A stretch of 64,000 bases of DNA from Gordionus sp. m RMFG-2023 (lineage: Eukaryota > Nematomorpha > Gordioida > Chordodea > Parachordodidae), in NCBI RefSeq assembly GCF_954871325.1, contig NC_088776.1:20522052-20586051 (forward strand), written 5' to 3'. Each line of letters starts with the position of its first letter. Positions within the stretch are counted from its first letter, which is position 1. Below are positions 35,906 through 48,218 of this stretch, in pieces. Under the pieces are notes generated by a model. That model was not told where the DNA came from. It saw only the letters and a list, made by a program, of their open reading frames with translations, and ran no database searches. The translations under genes and the position numbers were made by a program.

Positions 35906-37778
35906 TTGTATTATGATATTTTTAAATCCAATAATCGATATGATTATCGTTGATTTTCTGAAAAATGTCAATTAAAGAAAAGATATCTGTCAATTTATAA
36001 ATATTATACACTATATTTATTTTTTTAAATTTTTAGAAAATTCATTTACATAATGGGATTTAGATTTTCACAGTATCAATTTTAAATTATCAATATATAT
36101 TTTTTTATAATAAGGACCTTTTGAATAAAGAATCCCTTTTATGATAAGATAATCCTACTCAATTAACAATATAAAGAAACATTTTTGGATTTTAAAAAGG
36201 TAATTTTTTAAGCATATAATTGCATTTTCCTTAATTTGATGATAGATAAATAAATATAATAAAGAATGAAGCTATTTTTATTTAATCTTAATATGTATAC
36301 TTAATAAGTTATCTGGGTTTTGAACCATGGCAATTATTTTTGCTAATAATTTTTTAAATAATCATTTTCAATGGGGTAAATATTACCACATTTTTGTGAG
36401 GCAATCAGGTTGGACCCATAATTGATTTCTATTTATGATAAATGATTCTTTGAGGTAAGTGTAAATTATATACAAAATTATAAGTGAGAGGTGAAAACCA
36501 TTGTGTGATAAAAAATTTGTTAAAAGAATTGATAAATTTTTTATTTCATTATTAGATAAATTTTATATAACATCAAATTTTCCATAATATATTTGGCCTT
36601 TTTTCTAAATATTTATAGAAATCTTGGGAGAATGAACAGATAATCTATTCCTCTCATTTGATTATTGATTTAAGAAAAGATTTCAATTAAATGAATTGAC
36701 AAAGTGATTCCATATACTGAAATATTGTTTATTTTTGTTAACAATAAATTAAATTTTTGGATATGGCTTGGGAATAATCTTTGAAACCTATGATGTGGTT
36801 TGGGTTTGGATTTCCATTAAACATGAACTGGGCCTGAAAATTATTTTTACTTATGACCTAGGCTGGATGAAGAAATCAATGCCAGTGAAGGTCTCTAATT
36901 TCAATGATTAAAATATATCATTTCTCAGACTTTATTTGAAGATAAATGAATGGGCAAATCACAAATATGCCTGTTTTCAATTATTTGCAAAATTTATTAG
37001 GATTGTTAATTTAAAGAAACTATGATTTCAAAGCATCATACATTTCTAAAAATTGTTGGACACTAAGAAATAAAGAAATCAATTGTGAAGTGTATAATGG
37101 AGGAAATATTGATCCATGATTGTTTTGGCATAAATAACAAAAAATATTATATTTTTTGTGACCATGCATTAAGCTTACATATAATATAATAGGAATCTTT
37201 TAAGAAAACATTATCAAAAATATAAGTTAATAGCTGATAGTCCATTATGAATGACTGGTAATCAGAATTTTCTTCTTTATTCAATGATGGGTGCATAATA
37301 AATTTCCTTTATATGATGATGATTGAATCAGTAAATTTTTCATTATTTTTATAAAATATGTTAATAGAGTGTATATTTATGAATTTTAATTTAAAAACAA
37401 TAAGGGTCTAGAATATATTTTTTTGATTATAAATTACAAATACAAATGAATAAGAATTTATTTTAAAAGATTTTAATATATTTTTTAGATTAAAAATATA
37501 ATACAAATGAATAAAAATTTATTGTGCACATATATTAAAATATCTAAATATATATTTCTTTAATATATTTTGTAAAACCACTGGAAAATTTTAAAATTAC
37601 ACCCTCATTTAAACAAATATAAATTTAATTTCTGAATCACACCTCATAAGATAGGAGAATTTTAAGATTCAGCCATCCACCGTCAAATAAAGGATAAAAT
37701 TATGATTCTCCATCATTCTTGATGGCCATCAGTGAGTAAAAAAATATTATCTAAATATTTATTTCATTTTTATTCTAG
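35906..37778. other. hAT B 5' non-coding region
   Basis: Long AT-rich stretch without coding content. Near 36760-36895 are the words GGCTTGGG, GGTTTGGGTTTGG and CTGGGCCTG, weakly like the small GC-word repeats at 18060 and 27400. Probably holds promoter and first-exon sequence. Confidence 0.5.
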
Positions 37779-40700
37779 ATGCCAAGTAACAAAACAATAT
37801 ATAAAGTCAAATGTGACTATATTAATTGTAAAACTTCTAAAATAAGAAGTGACAAAATAAATAACCATTATAAACATAAACATCCTCATGTCAAGTTATC
37901 TGATATCAAATTTACAAAGATAGCTATCAAAAAGGATAATAATTGGGTATCCTTAAATAAAGATATTCCATTCAATATCACAAATGGGGTTGAAACCAAG
38001 TTACAAAAAAAATCAATAACATCTTACTTCCAAAAAGTAATTTTTTATATATATTATTTTAATTCATGACAATAAATATAAGTAAAAATAACCTTAAATT
38101 TTGTGAATTAGTAGAAACCAATTCTTCATCTATAATTTGAGCATAATACTTTTAATTTTTATTAAAGATAAGATTTTTAATATATAGGTACATTTTTATT
38201 ATGCCCTTTATCAATTTTGAAGGAAATAAATTATAAGAATATTTAAATATTTCAACTTTTGTTAAAAAAAAATTTATATATTATAATTAAGAATAAAATA
38301 AGTCATTTGCCTAAAATTTTCACTACTCTTTATTTAATAATTAGCACAAATCTTTTATTGAAGATTCCCAAATTATATTATCTCATACAATGCCCAGTTC
38401 CAGTGATCTGCTGATTTTGAATAATGAGGTACTTAATTTAAATAAGATTTGTTTTATAATTTTGAAGGGAATAAATGAGGATATTCAGATATTTTCATGA
38501 ACAAATTTTAATTAATCTTTATTTAATAATTAGCTCAAATCTTTTACTGAAGATTCCCAAATTATATTATCTCATACAATGCCCAGTTCCAGTGATCTGG
38601 TGATTTTGAATGATGAGGTACTTAATTTAAATAAGATTTGTTTGATAATTCTGAAGTGAATAAATTATGAAATATTTTCCACTTTTCTATATCTTAATTA
38701 AGAATAAAATTTTTATTAAAATTAAGATTTTCATAAGTAAACAAATTTTAACCACTCTTTATTTAATAATTAGCATGAATCTTTTATTGAAGATTCCCAA
38801 ATTATATTATCTTCTCATACAATGCCCAGTTCCAGTGATCTGCTGATTTTGAATAATGAGGTACTTAATTTAAATAAGATTTCTTTTATAATTTTGAAGG
38901 GAATAAATGAGGATATTCAGATATTTTCATGAATAAACAAATTTTAATTATTCTTTATTTAATAAGTAGCACAAATCTTTTACTGAAGATTCCCAAATTA
39001 TATTATCTCATACAATGCCCAGTTCCAGTGATCTGGTGATTTTGAATGATGAGGTACTTAATTTAAATAAGATTTGTTTGATAATTCTGAAGTGAATAAA
39101 TTATGAAATATTTTCCACTTTTCTATATCTTAATTAAGAATAAAATTTTTATTAAAATTAAGATTTTCATAAGTAAACAAATTTTAACCACTCTTTATTT
39201 AATAATTAGCATGAATCTTTTATTGAAGATTCCCAAATTATATTATCTTCTCATACAATGCCCAGTTCCAGTGATCTGCTGATTTTGAATAATGAGGTAC
39301 TTAATTTAAATAAGATTTCTTTTATAATTTTGAAGGGAATAAATGAGGATATTCAGATATTTTCATGAATAAACAAATTTTAATTATTCTTTATTTAATA
39401 ATTAGCACAAATCTTTTACTGAAGATTCCCAAATTATATTATCTTCTCATACAATGCCCAGTTCCAGTGATCTGCTGATTTTGAATGATGAGGTATTTAA
39501 TTTAAATAAAACTATACACTCTTTAATAATAATTAGCAAACACACAAAGTTATTGAAAATTCCCCAATTATATCTTTTTTTCATCCAATTATCAATCCCA
39601 ATGCAAGCCAAAATATTTCAAACATTAAAGGCCCAAATATTATTCAATTATATAAAAAAAAGGAGCCTAATGACCCTTTTCATTTCATATTCTTTAGAAT
39701 GACAAATATCTTGATTAATTTCATAATTTCCATAGGCCCATGTCAGCCATGTTCAAATATATTTCAATATCCTGTTACTCACAAAAGGTTTTTAAAAAAT
39801 TTAATTTTTATTAATTTTTACGCATCCATTATTTCTACTTTTAAATAGGAGCATGAATATATCCTATTATAAAAAGGTTAATATTGATGGTTCCCTCAAA
39901 CCAAGAAATTGGTTATCCTATAGCACCACTTTAGACAAAGTCTTTTGTCTTTATTGTCTTATGTTTGGTGGCCCTAAATCCAATACTTTTTGGACTCAAC
40001 TTGGAGTAAATAATTGGAAAAATTTTAAGCGTGACTTAGAGAGACATGAGTCATCTTCTATTCATAAGGATTGTGAATACACCAACATGACTTGGCTTGC
40101 AAATAAGCGTATTCAAGATCATTTTCTATCAAATAGGCTTGATATAATAATGGAAAATCGTAATATAGTTCATAATATTATTGATGCCATTATATACCTT
40201 ATAAAATGTAACATAGCCTTTTGGGGCACTAATTCGAATGAAGGTAATTTTATGTGCCTCATAAAATTAATGGCAAAAACGGTTCCAACTTTACGGGCAT
40301 ACATTGATAACAACGAAAAATTGAGGAGAAAAAAATCAGATAAAATTTCAAGACCTTATATAAATTTATTGTCATATGGCCATGTGAAAAAAATTATTGA
40401 AGTCATTAAGATAAAAATAATAAAATGTATTATTCAAAAAATTAAAGAGAATTGTGCCTATAGCATCATATTAGATGGAACATATGATGTGTCTAAAAAA
40501 GAATGCATTGCTTTACTTGTAAGATATATAGAAGATGATCCGCATCCACATCCTGTAGAAAGGATCATCCATGTTTTTACAACATCAGAAACCACCGGGG
40601 AAAATATAAAGAAACATGTTTTTTCTAAGTTCAAAGATCTTGGTCTTCCTCTTGATTATATGGTTGGGCAAAGTATGGATGGTGCAGGGAATATGAGAGG

Positions 40701-42226
40701 AGTATACAAAGGAATGCAGGCTTTAATATTGAAAGAGGCTCCAAAAGCCATATATATTTGGTGCCATGCACATAGGCTCAATTTAGTAGTTGCTCATGTT
40801 TGTGGATGCAAAATAGAAATGAAAAAGGTAATGGGAATATTGGATGAGTTATATAATTTCATGAATGGGGTAAGACGTCAAGGAGTGTTTGTTAAATATC
40901 AAATGACAAAGTCTAAAAAATCTCTTAAAAGAATAAAAAATACAACAAGGTAAATATAATATTTTTAATGTAACTTATCTTTTTTTAGAAATTGGTCATC
41001 ATCTTATAAAGCTGTAGAAATTTTTTTAGATGTTTATGAACATATTATAGCATCATTAAATGAATTAAAAGATTCTAATGACCCAAGCACCTCTTCTATT
41101 GCCGATGGATTATTAACAAGAATTAAGGATGAAGATTTCATATTAAGTCTATTTATTTTGAAAGAAATATTGAAATGCACACATGAGGCTTGTATTGAAA
41201 TGCAGGCAGTTGGTAATGATTTGGCTATGGTAACTAAATTAATACAACACACAAAAAATAAATTACAAAGACTAAGAGGTTAAAATTAGTTACGATTTCT
41301 ATAAATAATTTTAAAATGTAGCTAATGGGGATAATATTTTTTTAAAATTGCATTCCTTATCTAACAGTTATTTGAAAAAGAATAATGTTACAACGGAATT
41401 GCATAATATAAAATCAATATTCAAATTTGATCAAACAGCATTCAATAATTATGTTAAACAAAAAAAAAACAAGTTGAATAAAAAAAGATTTAAAATTATT
41501 ATTTAGCATTATAGATATAAAAGGGAAATATTTTTCCCTGTGCTTGATACAATCATTAATGATTTAAATGAAAGATTTAATTATGATTGTTTAAATTTTT
41601 TATCTCAAATATCTCTTTTTACACCAGCTGGAATTATAGCCAATGATAGAATAGAAGGGTGGCAAATATCTCAAATTTGTCATACTTACCAATTAAATGC
41701 TCAAGATATTGCTCGTGAATATAATGATTTTCGATCTTTATATTTGGATTCACAAGCAATCATTTATTGCAAGGATCTTTTGAAAATAAAAAAGAATGAT
41801 GGGTTATATATTGATGAAAGTAATTTATTGATATTTTATTTAAAATTATATATAATTAAAGGTATTGTAAACGATGAAACCGAGGAAGATATCAATAACG
41901 ATAACATAATTAATACAAAAAAATGGATAAAATATTCATTTATACTACCATATCGTCTTTTAAATAAATTAAATTCTTATTCTAATTTATATTTATTATA
42001 TAAATATTTATTGACTCTACCAACTACTTCTTGTTCAGCCGAAAGAGTGATGAGCAAAGTCAAAATAAATAAAACTAGAATGCGGAATAAAATTTCTGAC
42101 CCCTTTTTAGAAAATTTACTTCTAATATCCAGCGAAATTGATGTTTTTGAAAGATTTAAAATAGACGACATTATAACGCGATTTGCATCTACGTCTAAAA
42201 GATTAACTAAATTATTAATAAAATAA
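37779..42226 (+). CDS. hAT B transposase (zinc finger, DUF4371-like, hAT dimerisation), apparently intact
   Basis: Exon 1 (37779-38036) opens right after TTCTAG with MPSNKTIYKVKCDYINC and ends SYFQK; it has a C2H2-like finger (C...C...HYKHKH). Then come six near-identical small exons (38345-39492), exon 39537-39788, exon 39849-40950 (a finger with VFCLYCLMFGG; SIILDGTYDVSKKECIALLV; VGQSMDGAGNMRG; IWCHAHRLNLVV), exon 40990-41275 (NWSSSYKAVEIFLDVYEH), a short exon near 41385-41453 and a last exon 41505-42226 ending with TLPTTSCSAERVMSKVKI. The type is close to ZMYM-like hAT proteins. Splice phases fit all the way. A 5' untranslated exon further upstream is likely, because an acceptor AG sits directly before the ATG. 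Confidence 0.85.
38345..39492 (+). repeat. Six tandem copies of one small in-frame exon in hAT B
   Basis: Copies: 38345-38428, 38534-38617, 38774-38860, 38970-39053, 39210-39296, 39406-39492. They are 84 or 87 bp, phase 0 at both ends, each flanked by TAG and GTACTT/GTATTT. Each encodes a peptide like SFIEDSQIILSHTMPSSSDL. The longer period is 436 bp (38534 to 38970, 38774 to 39210), so a two-exon block was itself duplicated with its introns. Confidence 0.9.
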
Positions 42227-42289
42227 GTTATATCTTTTTCACAGCTAATTATATACGCCTTTTTAATAATGTAAATTTAATTTAATAGT

Positions 42290-42900
42290 TTTTTATATCA
42301 TTCTAGTCCGGTGCATAATATAATACTATATTCATTTTATTTAAATATTTTATAATAGTTATATTTACATAAATGTTTTTATAATTCCAGTGCAAAATAT
42401 ATTATATTCATTTTATTTTAATATTTTATATAAAACTTATATTTACATAGATGTTTTTATAATTCCAGTGCAACTATATTCATTTTTTTCTCATATTTTA
42501 TATAAAAGTTATATTTACATAAAAAAATTTATATTTCCAGTGCAAAATATACTCTATTCATTTTATATTTTATATAATAGTTATATTTACATAAATGTTT
42601 TTATAATTCTTGTGCAAAATATACTATATTCTTTATTCTAATATTTTATATAAAAGTTATATTTACATAAAAATTTTTTTTATATAATAGTTATATCTAT
42701 ATGAATGTTTTTAATTAATATAAAGGCATTAGTATTTATAGAATCAAGCTATACCTCTTTAAAATTACTCATTTTGTTTTTTTTACTTAATATAAAGGTA
42801 TTAGTAATTATAGAATCAAGCTATACCTCTTTAAAATTACTCATCTTATATTTTTTTACTAAATTTTTGATATTTTTTTATAGTAATGTAAATATGTTAT
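42290..42900. repeat. Tandem repeats in the 3' part of hAT B
   Basis: Five or six units of about 70-100 bp around TAGTTATATTTACATAAATG...TTTATAATTCCAGTGCAAAATATA (42300-42660), then two units of about 75 bp with ATAGAATCAAGCTATACCTC (42725-42850). Open frames over them are repeat translations. Confidence 0.8.
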
Positions 42901-43215
42901 CTCATTTAATACTATTATATTAATTTTTATGAAAATAAATTGATTATCAATCAAATTATGAAAAGATTGCACTACCTACTTAAATATAAGTTAATTGAAA
43001 ACGGATAGTAACAATAGTTATCAGTTTGTAAATTTTTTTTTCCAAAGCAGGTCTGAATGTTTGTAAGGGTATAAATAGTGACTTAATATAAGATTTTCTT
43101 GATTAAGGCAAATATCGCGGCCGAAGGCCGCGAAATTTTTTTAGGGGGGTAGGGGTAGATTTGGGATGGGGGTTGCCTCCATCAAATTTTCTGCCATGTA
43201 GACGCTGCTTAATAC

Positions 43216-45167
43216 AATAGAAAAAAAATCAATATGTTCATATTGCAAAGTAAAAATGTCTGGTAATCACTTGTCAAATTTAGAAAGACACCTGGAAAGA
43301 AATCACAACAATGAATATTTAAATTATTTAAATGAAAAAACCAAATATCAGGAATTGTTATTGGCAAAAAAACCTAAAATTAATATAGAAACCTTTTTTC
43401 CAAAAAAGCATATAAGTATAAATATAACATCTAATGATTTGATGAGTTCTATACTAGAACTTGTTACTGTAAATGGCCGGCCTTTATCAATTATTGAAGA
43501 TTCGGGATTTCAAAGAATTATAAATCCACTCCTATCTGGGCTCAATTTAGTTATAAACAAAGAAAATTTATCCAGAACTATTAATAAAACAGCCCAATCA
43601 ATTAGAGACAAAATATCGAGAGAGGTAGAAGGAAAATTAATAAGTTTAAAAGTTGATGCAGTTCAACGACTAGATAGGTCAATTCTTGGTGTAAATATTC
43701 AATTTATATCAAAGTCCATTATAAATTTGAGGACTCTTGGAATTGTAGAGCTGAAAGAGAGATGTACAGGAGAATATATAAAAAAAGAATATATTAAAAA
43801 CTTTACTAAAATTTAAAATTAATATTCAACAAATATACACAATTACTTTTGATAATGGTTGTAATTTTTTAAGAGCTATAAAGCTCCTGCAACCTGAAAC
43901 TGATTATGATATAAGGAGTGAATCAGCAGATGAGGAAAATATGGATGTAAATGTATATAAATATGATATTGATGATATACAAAATACTTTTTTATCAACT
44001 ATTATATCCTATCCGATTTATAGTGTACGGTGTGCAGCTCACACACTTCAGCTGGCACTTCAAGATGCTATAAAATTATCACCTATTGTGGAAACCATTG
44101 CAAAAGCTAGGAGCCTAAATTTAAAATTAAGACATCCCACTTACCAAAAGTTATTAAAAAATATGAAACTCCCTAAGCCTGTGTTAGATTGCCACAGATG
44201 GCATTCAACCCATGATATGTTAGAAAGGCTGATTTTACTAAAACCCAATATCGAAGATTTTTTTACAGAGCAATCTGATTATTTATTGACTGAAGATTGG
44301 AAAGAGATAATAACGATTGTTGAAATTTTAAAACCGCTAAAAATCGCAACCAAACAATTCCAATCTGAACAGTTAACGCTGACAGATTTTTATGCAGCAT
44401 GGTTAAGATGCTGCATCGAACTGGAAAAAAATCCAAACCATTTTGCTCAATTACTATACTCTTGTCTTAAGAACAGAGAAGAAAGGTTTATAAAGAACGA
44501 AATTCTCTTAGCTGCCATATACCTGGACCCAAGATACAGGGTTAATTAAAAGCTTAGTAAATTAATTATTTTAGATTTATATTAAAATTGTTATTTTATG
44601 AAATATTTAAATATAAACAATATAAATCCTTAAATATTACAGGTATTACTTAGTGATGATGATAAGATTTGTGCGAAAAAACATCTTGTCAATTTATGGA
44701 GACGAATTAAAAGCTTAACAACGCCGATTTTATCTGATGATATTAGTTCCGATGAAGTTATTGAACAAGAAGATGATTTAGAGAAATTGATACAACTTAA
44801 AGAAAGGCAGGAGAAAATACTTAAAAGAGGGCCAACGATTGCTGAGAAAAGTATTGGAACAATAATTACTGGATTTAGCGATTATAAAAGATTAGATAAG
44901 AAGGAAAATATTTTGCATTTTTGGGAGTCTGCTAAGCTGGAACACCCTGAATTATATATTTTATCTAAAATCTTATTTGCTGTTCCTGCAACCCAAGTTA
45001 ATTTTTCATATTTTTACATATAAATACATTTAACATAGGTTAGCGTTGAAAGATCTTATTCACATTTGAAATTCATTCTTTCACCACATAGATCGAGGAT
45101 GAGTGAACAACTCTTGGAAGATATTATGCTAATACGTCTAAATAAAATTTTTAAAATTGATACATGA
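43216..45167 (+). CDS. hAT C transposase (BED, hAT dimerisation), near-complete but broken
   Basis: It begins within the BED zinc finger, whose first part is on the far side of element B (35696-35746, IFDKHFTLNT); here follow the Cys pair CSYCK and HLERNH. The core has KVDAVQRLDRSILGVN, VRCAAHTLQLALQDAI and WHSTHDMLERL (RNase-H-like fold with its insertion domain), LLAAIYLDPRYR, and the dimerisation domain PATQ-VSVERSYSHLKFIL. Exons: to 44540, 44643-44996 and 45039-45167, with GT/AG introns. Two defects: element B splits the zinc finger, and a frame change lies near 43800. Otherwise well preserved. Confidence 0.85.
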
Positions 45168-45399
45168 CTATATGCTTTGTATTTTTAACTATATTTGCCT
45201 ATAAATAAAATAAAAAATTTATTTTTTATATCAAATTTATGTCTAGTTTTTAATTATGATTTAAATATAGAATTTTTTTTATCAACTCAAAAATTCTTGA
45301 ACACGAACCGAACCCGAACCAAACCCGGGTTCAAAAATATTTCCCTGAACCGAACCCGAACCGAACCCGGGCAAAAATTTTGTCGGGTTCGCATCCCTG

Positions 45400-48150
45400 G
45401 TCAAATGACCTACCTCTGTTTGGGTTACCATGGATTTTAGCATTTGTGTTTGAGTTACCGAGTCAGGTAAGTATACAACAGGTCCTCAAAACGAATAGAA
45501 AAACAATAACATCAAGTTTCCACCAAACCAACGATGCCCCGATGGGCCGCTCGAATACAATCGGTGCCCCCGCGGGCCGAAGCCCCGATGGGCCGTTCGA
45601 ATACAATCGATGCTCACACGGATCTAGGATGTCACTAACGGATGACTCAATGGGGCATTAGCTAAATAGTTTAAAGCTGTTTTTGACGGCAAACCGGGGT
45701 TGATACGTAATTTCGCGGTGCGACTCCAATTAAAAGATACGGCTGTTCCAAAATCGTTTCCAGCTCGTCGAGTGCCATTTCCGTTACACAGAGCGATTGA
45801 ACTAGAACTGGATCGCCTTGTGGCTGCGGAGATATTGGAGCTCATCGATTCCTCTATAACTAGGGTGCCATGGGCAACCCCAACAGTAAATGTCAGGAAA
45901 AACAATGGCGAGATTGGTATTTGCGCAGATTTTAAGGTGAGTTTAAATGCCCATCTATTATATGATCATCACGTTATTCCTACACTGGATGACTTATTGG
46001 TTAAGATTCAGGGGGGGGGGCGTTTTACGGTGATAGATTTAAAGGACACGTATCTACAAATGGCCGTTGAGCAAGAGTCCCAAGAATATTTGATCATCTC
46101 AACACATAAAGGATATTTTGGATACCGAAGGATGCCGTTTGGGCTTTCGTGCGCACCAACTATTTTCCAGCGTTACATGGACAATGTTTTGAAAGATTGC
46201 TTGATGACTGGACTGTATTTGGACGGTGTAATTATCTCCGGCAAAAATGACGCCGAAAATCTGGCTAATTTAAAAATAGTACCCGATAGGCTGCAAGAAG
46301 CAGGCCTCAAAGCTAAATTTGAAAAAGTCCAATTTCTACGGAAATCTGTTTCGTTTTTAGGTATCGTTAACGACCAAAATGGGGTACATACAAGCGAAGA
46401 GAAAGAAAAGCAATCCAGACCGCACCTAACCCCAAGAATGTTCATCAGTTACGTTCATTTCTTGGGCTTGTCACATATCATGAACGGTTCATTCCCAATC
46501 TTCATAGTGAAGCAGCTGTGTTACATCGATTGACTAGTGTAAAAGTACCATGGTGTTGGACTAATGTAGAGCAGGAGGCTTTCGATAAAGTTAAGACATT
46601 GTTATCAGCAGAAGAAACCTTAACGCCGTATAATGCTAAATTACCGTTGATTATGGAGTGTGACGCGTCAGATACAGGACTGGGGGCTGTTTTACTTCAT
46701 ATGGTTTCACAAAACGGGGAAAAATCCATAGCATTCGCGTCTCGGACGTTGTTACAGTCGGAGAAATATTATGCGTTTATCGATAAAGAAGCGAGGGCAT
46801 TGTTATTTGGAATAGAAAAATTCCACAACTTTATCTACGGTCGAAAATTTATACTTCGGACAGACCATAAACTCTTGGAACGGTTGTTCGGGGAAAAGAG
46901 GGATCTGCCAAAGATATCGAACAATCGTCTGACACGTTGGGCCTGGAAGATGGCCTCTTACGACTTTAGCGTGGAATATAGATCTGATAGTGAGAATGTT
47001 ATAGCAGACACCTTATCTAAGCTACCACCGGGATACCAAGGCGATTCGGAACGTAAACTTAGAAGATATGCAGGTCTCAAAGGGAAACCTGCGCAAGAAT
47101 TCAATTAAAGATCCAATACTAAAGCGAGTGGCACAACATATTGAGCAAAGGTGGGGAGGCTTTAATCGGAAAGAAGAACCGGAGCTAGTAATCTTTCACA
47201 TCCAACGAGAGGAATTAACAGTAGACAGGGAAATAGTTGAACGAAGTGGTAGATTGATAATCCCTACGAAACTTAGGAATTCAGTGTTGGAAACACTACG
47301 TCGGGGACATCCGGGAATGAACGCGATGAAATCTATGTTGTATTTTTGGTGGCCGAAATGCGAAGAGGACATAGAACGGTATATAAAGCTGTGTGTTGGA
47401 TGTCAGAAAAATCAACCGAAAGTAATGGAGTTACCACGATACTTATGGAATTGTACCAAAGAGCCATGAGAGCGTATACATTTAGATTTTGCGGGACCGG
47501 TTGACTCTTTATATTGGCTAGTGGGAGTAGATTCATACTCAAAATGGGCGGAGGTAGATCTGATGAATAACACATCGGCGAAGGAGATGATAACGAGACT
47601 AAAGAAGTGGTTTGCTACCTTTGGGGTACCAAAAAGCATTGTAACGGATAACGGAACTCAATTTATTTCAATAGAATTTAAGCGATTTTGTGAAGAAAAC
47701 AACATTTGCCACATTCGCTCAACGCTGTACCACCCGAAGACAAATGGGCAGGCGGAACGAACCATTCGTACCTTTAAAGGGAGGTATTATGCCAGTCGAG
47801 AATCAATTAATGACCCGTAAGAGGCGATGACTCAGACGGTAGCAGCGTATAAGCTGGGAGAACATAGTTCGACGTGTAGGTCACCAGCGAAGATTATGTT
47901 CGGTCGTCAAATAAGAACTAATCTAGACTGGGCTAGACCAGAGGTGGGAAAGGAGATTGATAAAGCCAATTATAAACAAAATCAAGAACGTGATACACAT
48001 TCCAATTTTAGGGAATTTGACAGGGTTAGGGGGGTAAGGAATGAAAACACTAAGGGTTGGAGAGAAGGGGTGATTCAGGATAGAAAAGGATTATATTCCT
48101 ATGTAGTCAAGACCCCAGATCATGTAATACGAAAATTGCTGACCAGCTAA
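45400..48150 (+). mobile_element. Gypsy pol part: RT, RNase H, integrase (fossil)
   Basis: In order: reverse transcriptase (about 45700-46450; RRMPFGLSCAPTIFQRYMDN), RNase H (about 46540-47010; MECDASDTGLGAVL, ILRTDHKLLERLF), the integrase zinc-binding domain (about 47300-47430; Y(F)WWPKCEEDIERY, CVGCQKNQP) and the integrase core (about 47480-47820; VTDNGTQFIS, YHPKTNGQAERT), then a C-terminal extension to 48150. Broken by a few changes; the domains are easy to recognise, in keeping with a young copy. Confidence 0.9.
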
Positions 48151-48218
48151 GGGACCGTTTGATATCAGATACGACGAAGCGCGTGATGGCTGACAGCGAT
48201 CAGAGAGAGTGTGAGACC

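Larger units (their letters stand above)
35747..43207 (+). mobile_element. hAT element B, 7.46 kb, perfect target duplication
   Basis: It starts CAGTGTCTACATGGC and ends GCCATGTAGACGCTG (one mismatch). The 8-bp CTTAATAC lies on both sides (35739-35746 and 43208-43215). It encodes a multi-exon transposase that looks whole. It is inserted in the BED finger of hAT C. Its ends carry G-rich subterminal repeats (left) and a perfect GC hairpin CGCGGCCGAAGGCCGCG (right, about 43117-43133). Confidence 0.93.
35038..45399 (+). mobile_element. hAT element C (with element B inside)
   Basis: Left end GGGATTCGAACCGAACCCG and right end (complement) CAGGGATGCGAACCCGAC are inverted, each followed by many GAACCCGAACC-type repeats. 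It encodes a BED/hAT transposase on the + strand. It lies in the protease region of the Gypsy element. No convincing 8-bp duplication was found, perhaps because the left terminus has lost its first bases. Confidence 0.8.

Noticed and set aside
42390-42923. Open frames rich in Tyr, Ile and Phe near the end of hAT B
   Set aside because: They follow the tandem repeat units of the element exactly and show repeat periodicity only.
35031-45407. An 8-bp target duplication for hAT C
   Set aside because: The octamers TTTTTATA or TTATAATG (left) and GTCAAATG (right) do not match well enough; the end may have been eroded.
45624-47639. Minus-strand open frames over the Gypsy pol region
   Set aside because: Shadows of the plus-strand pol domains; no family resemblance of their own.
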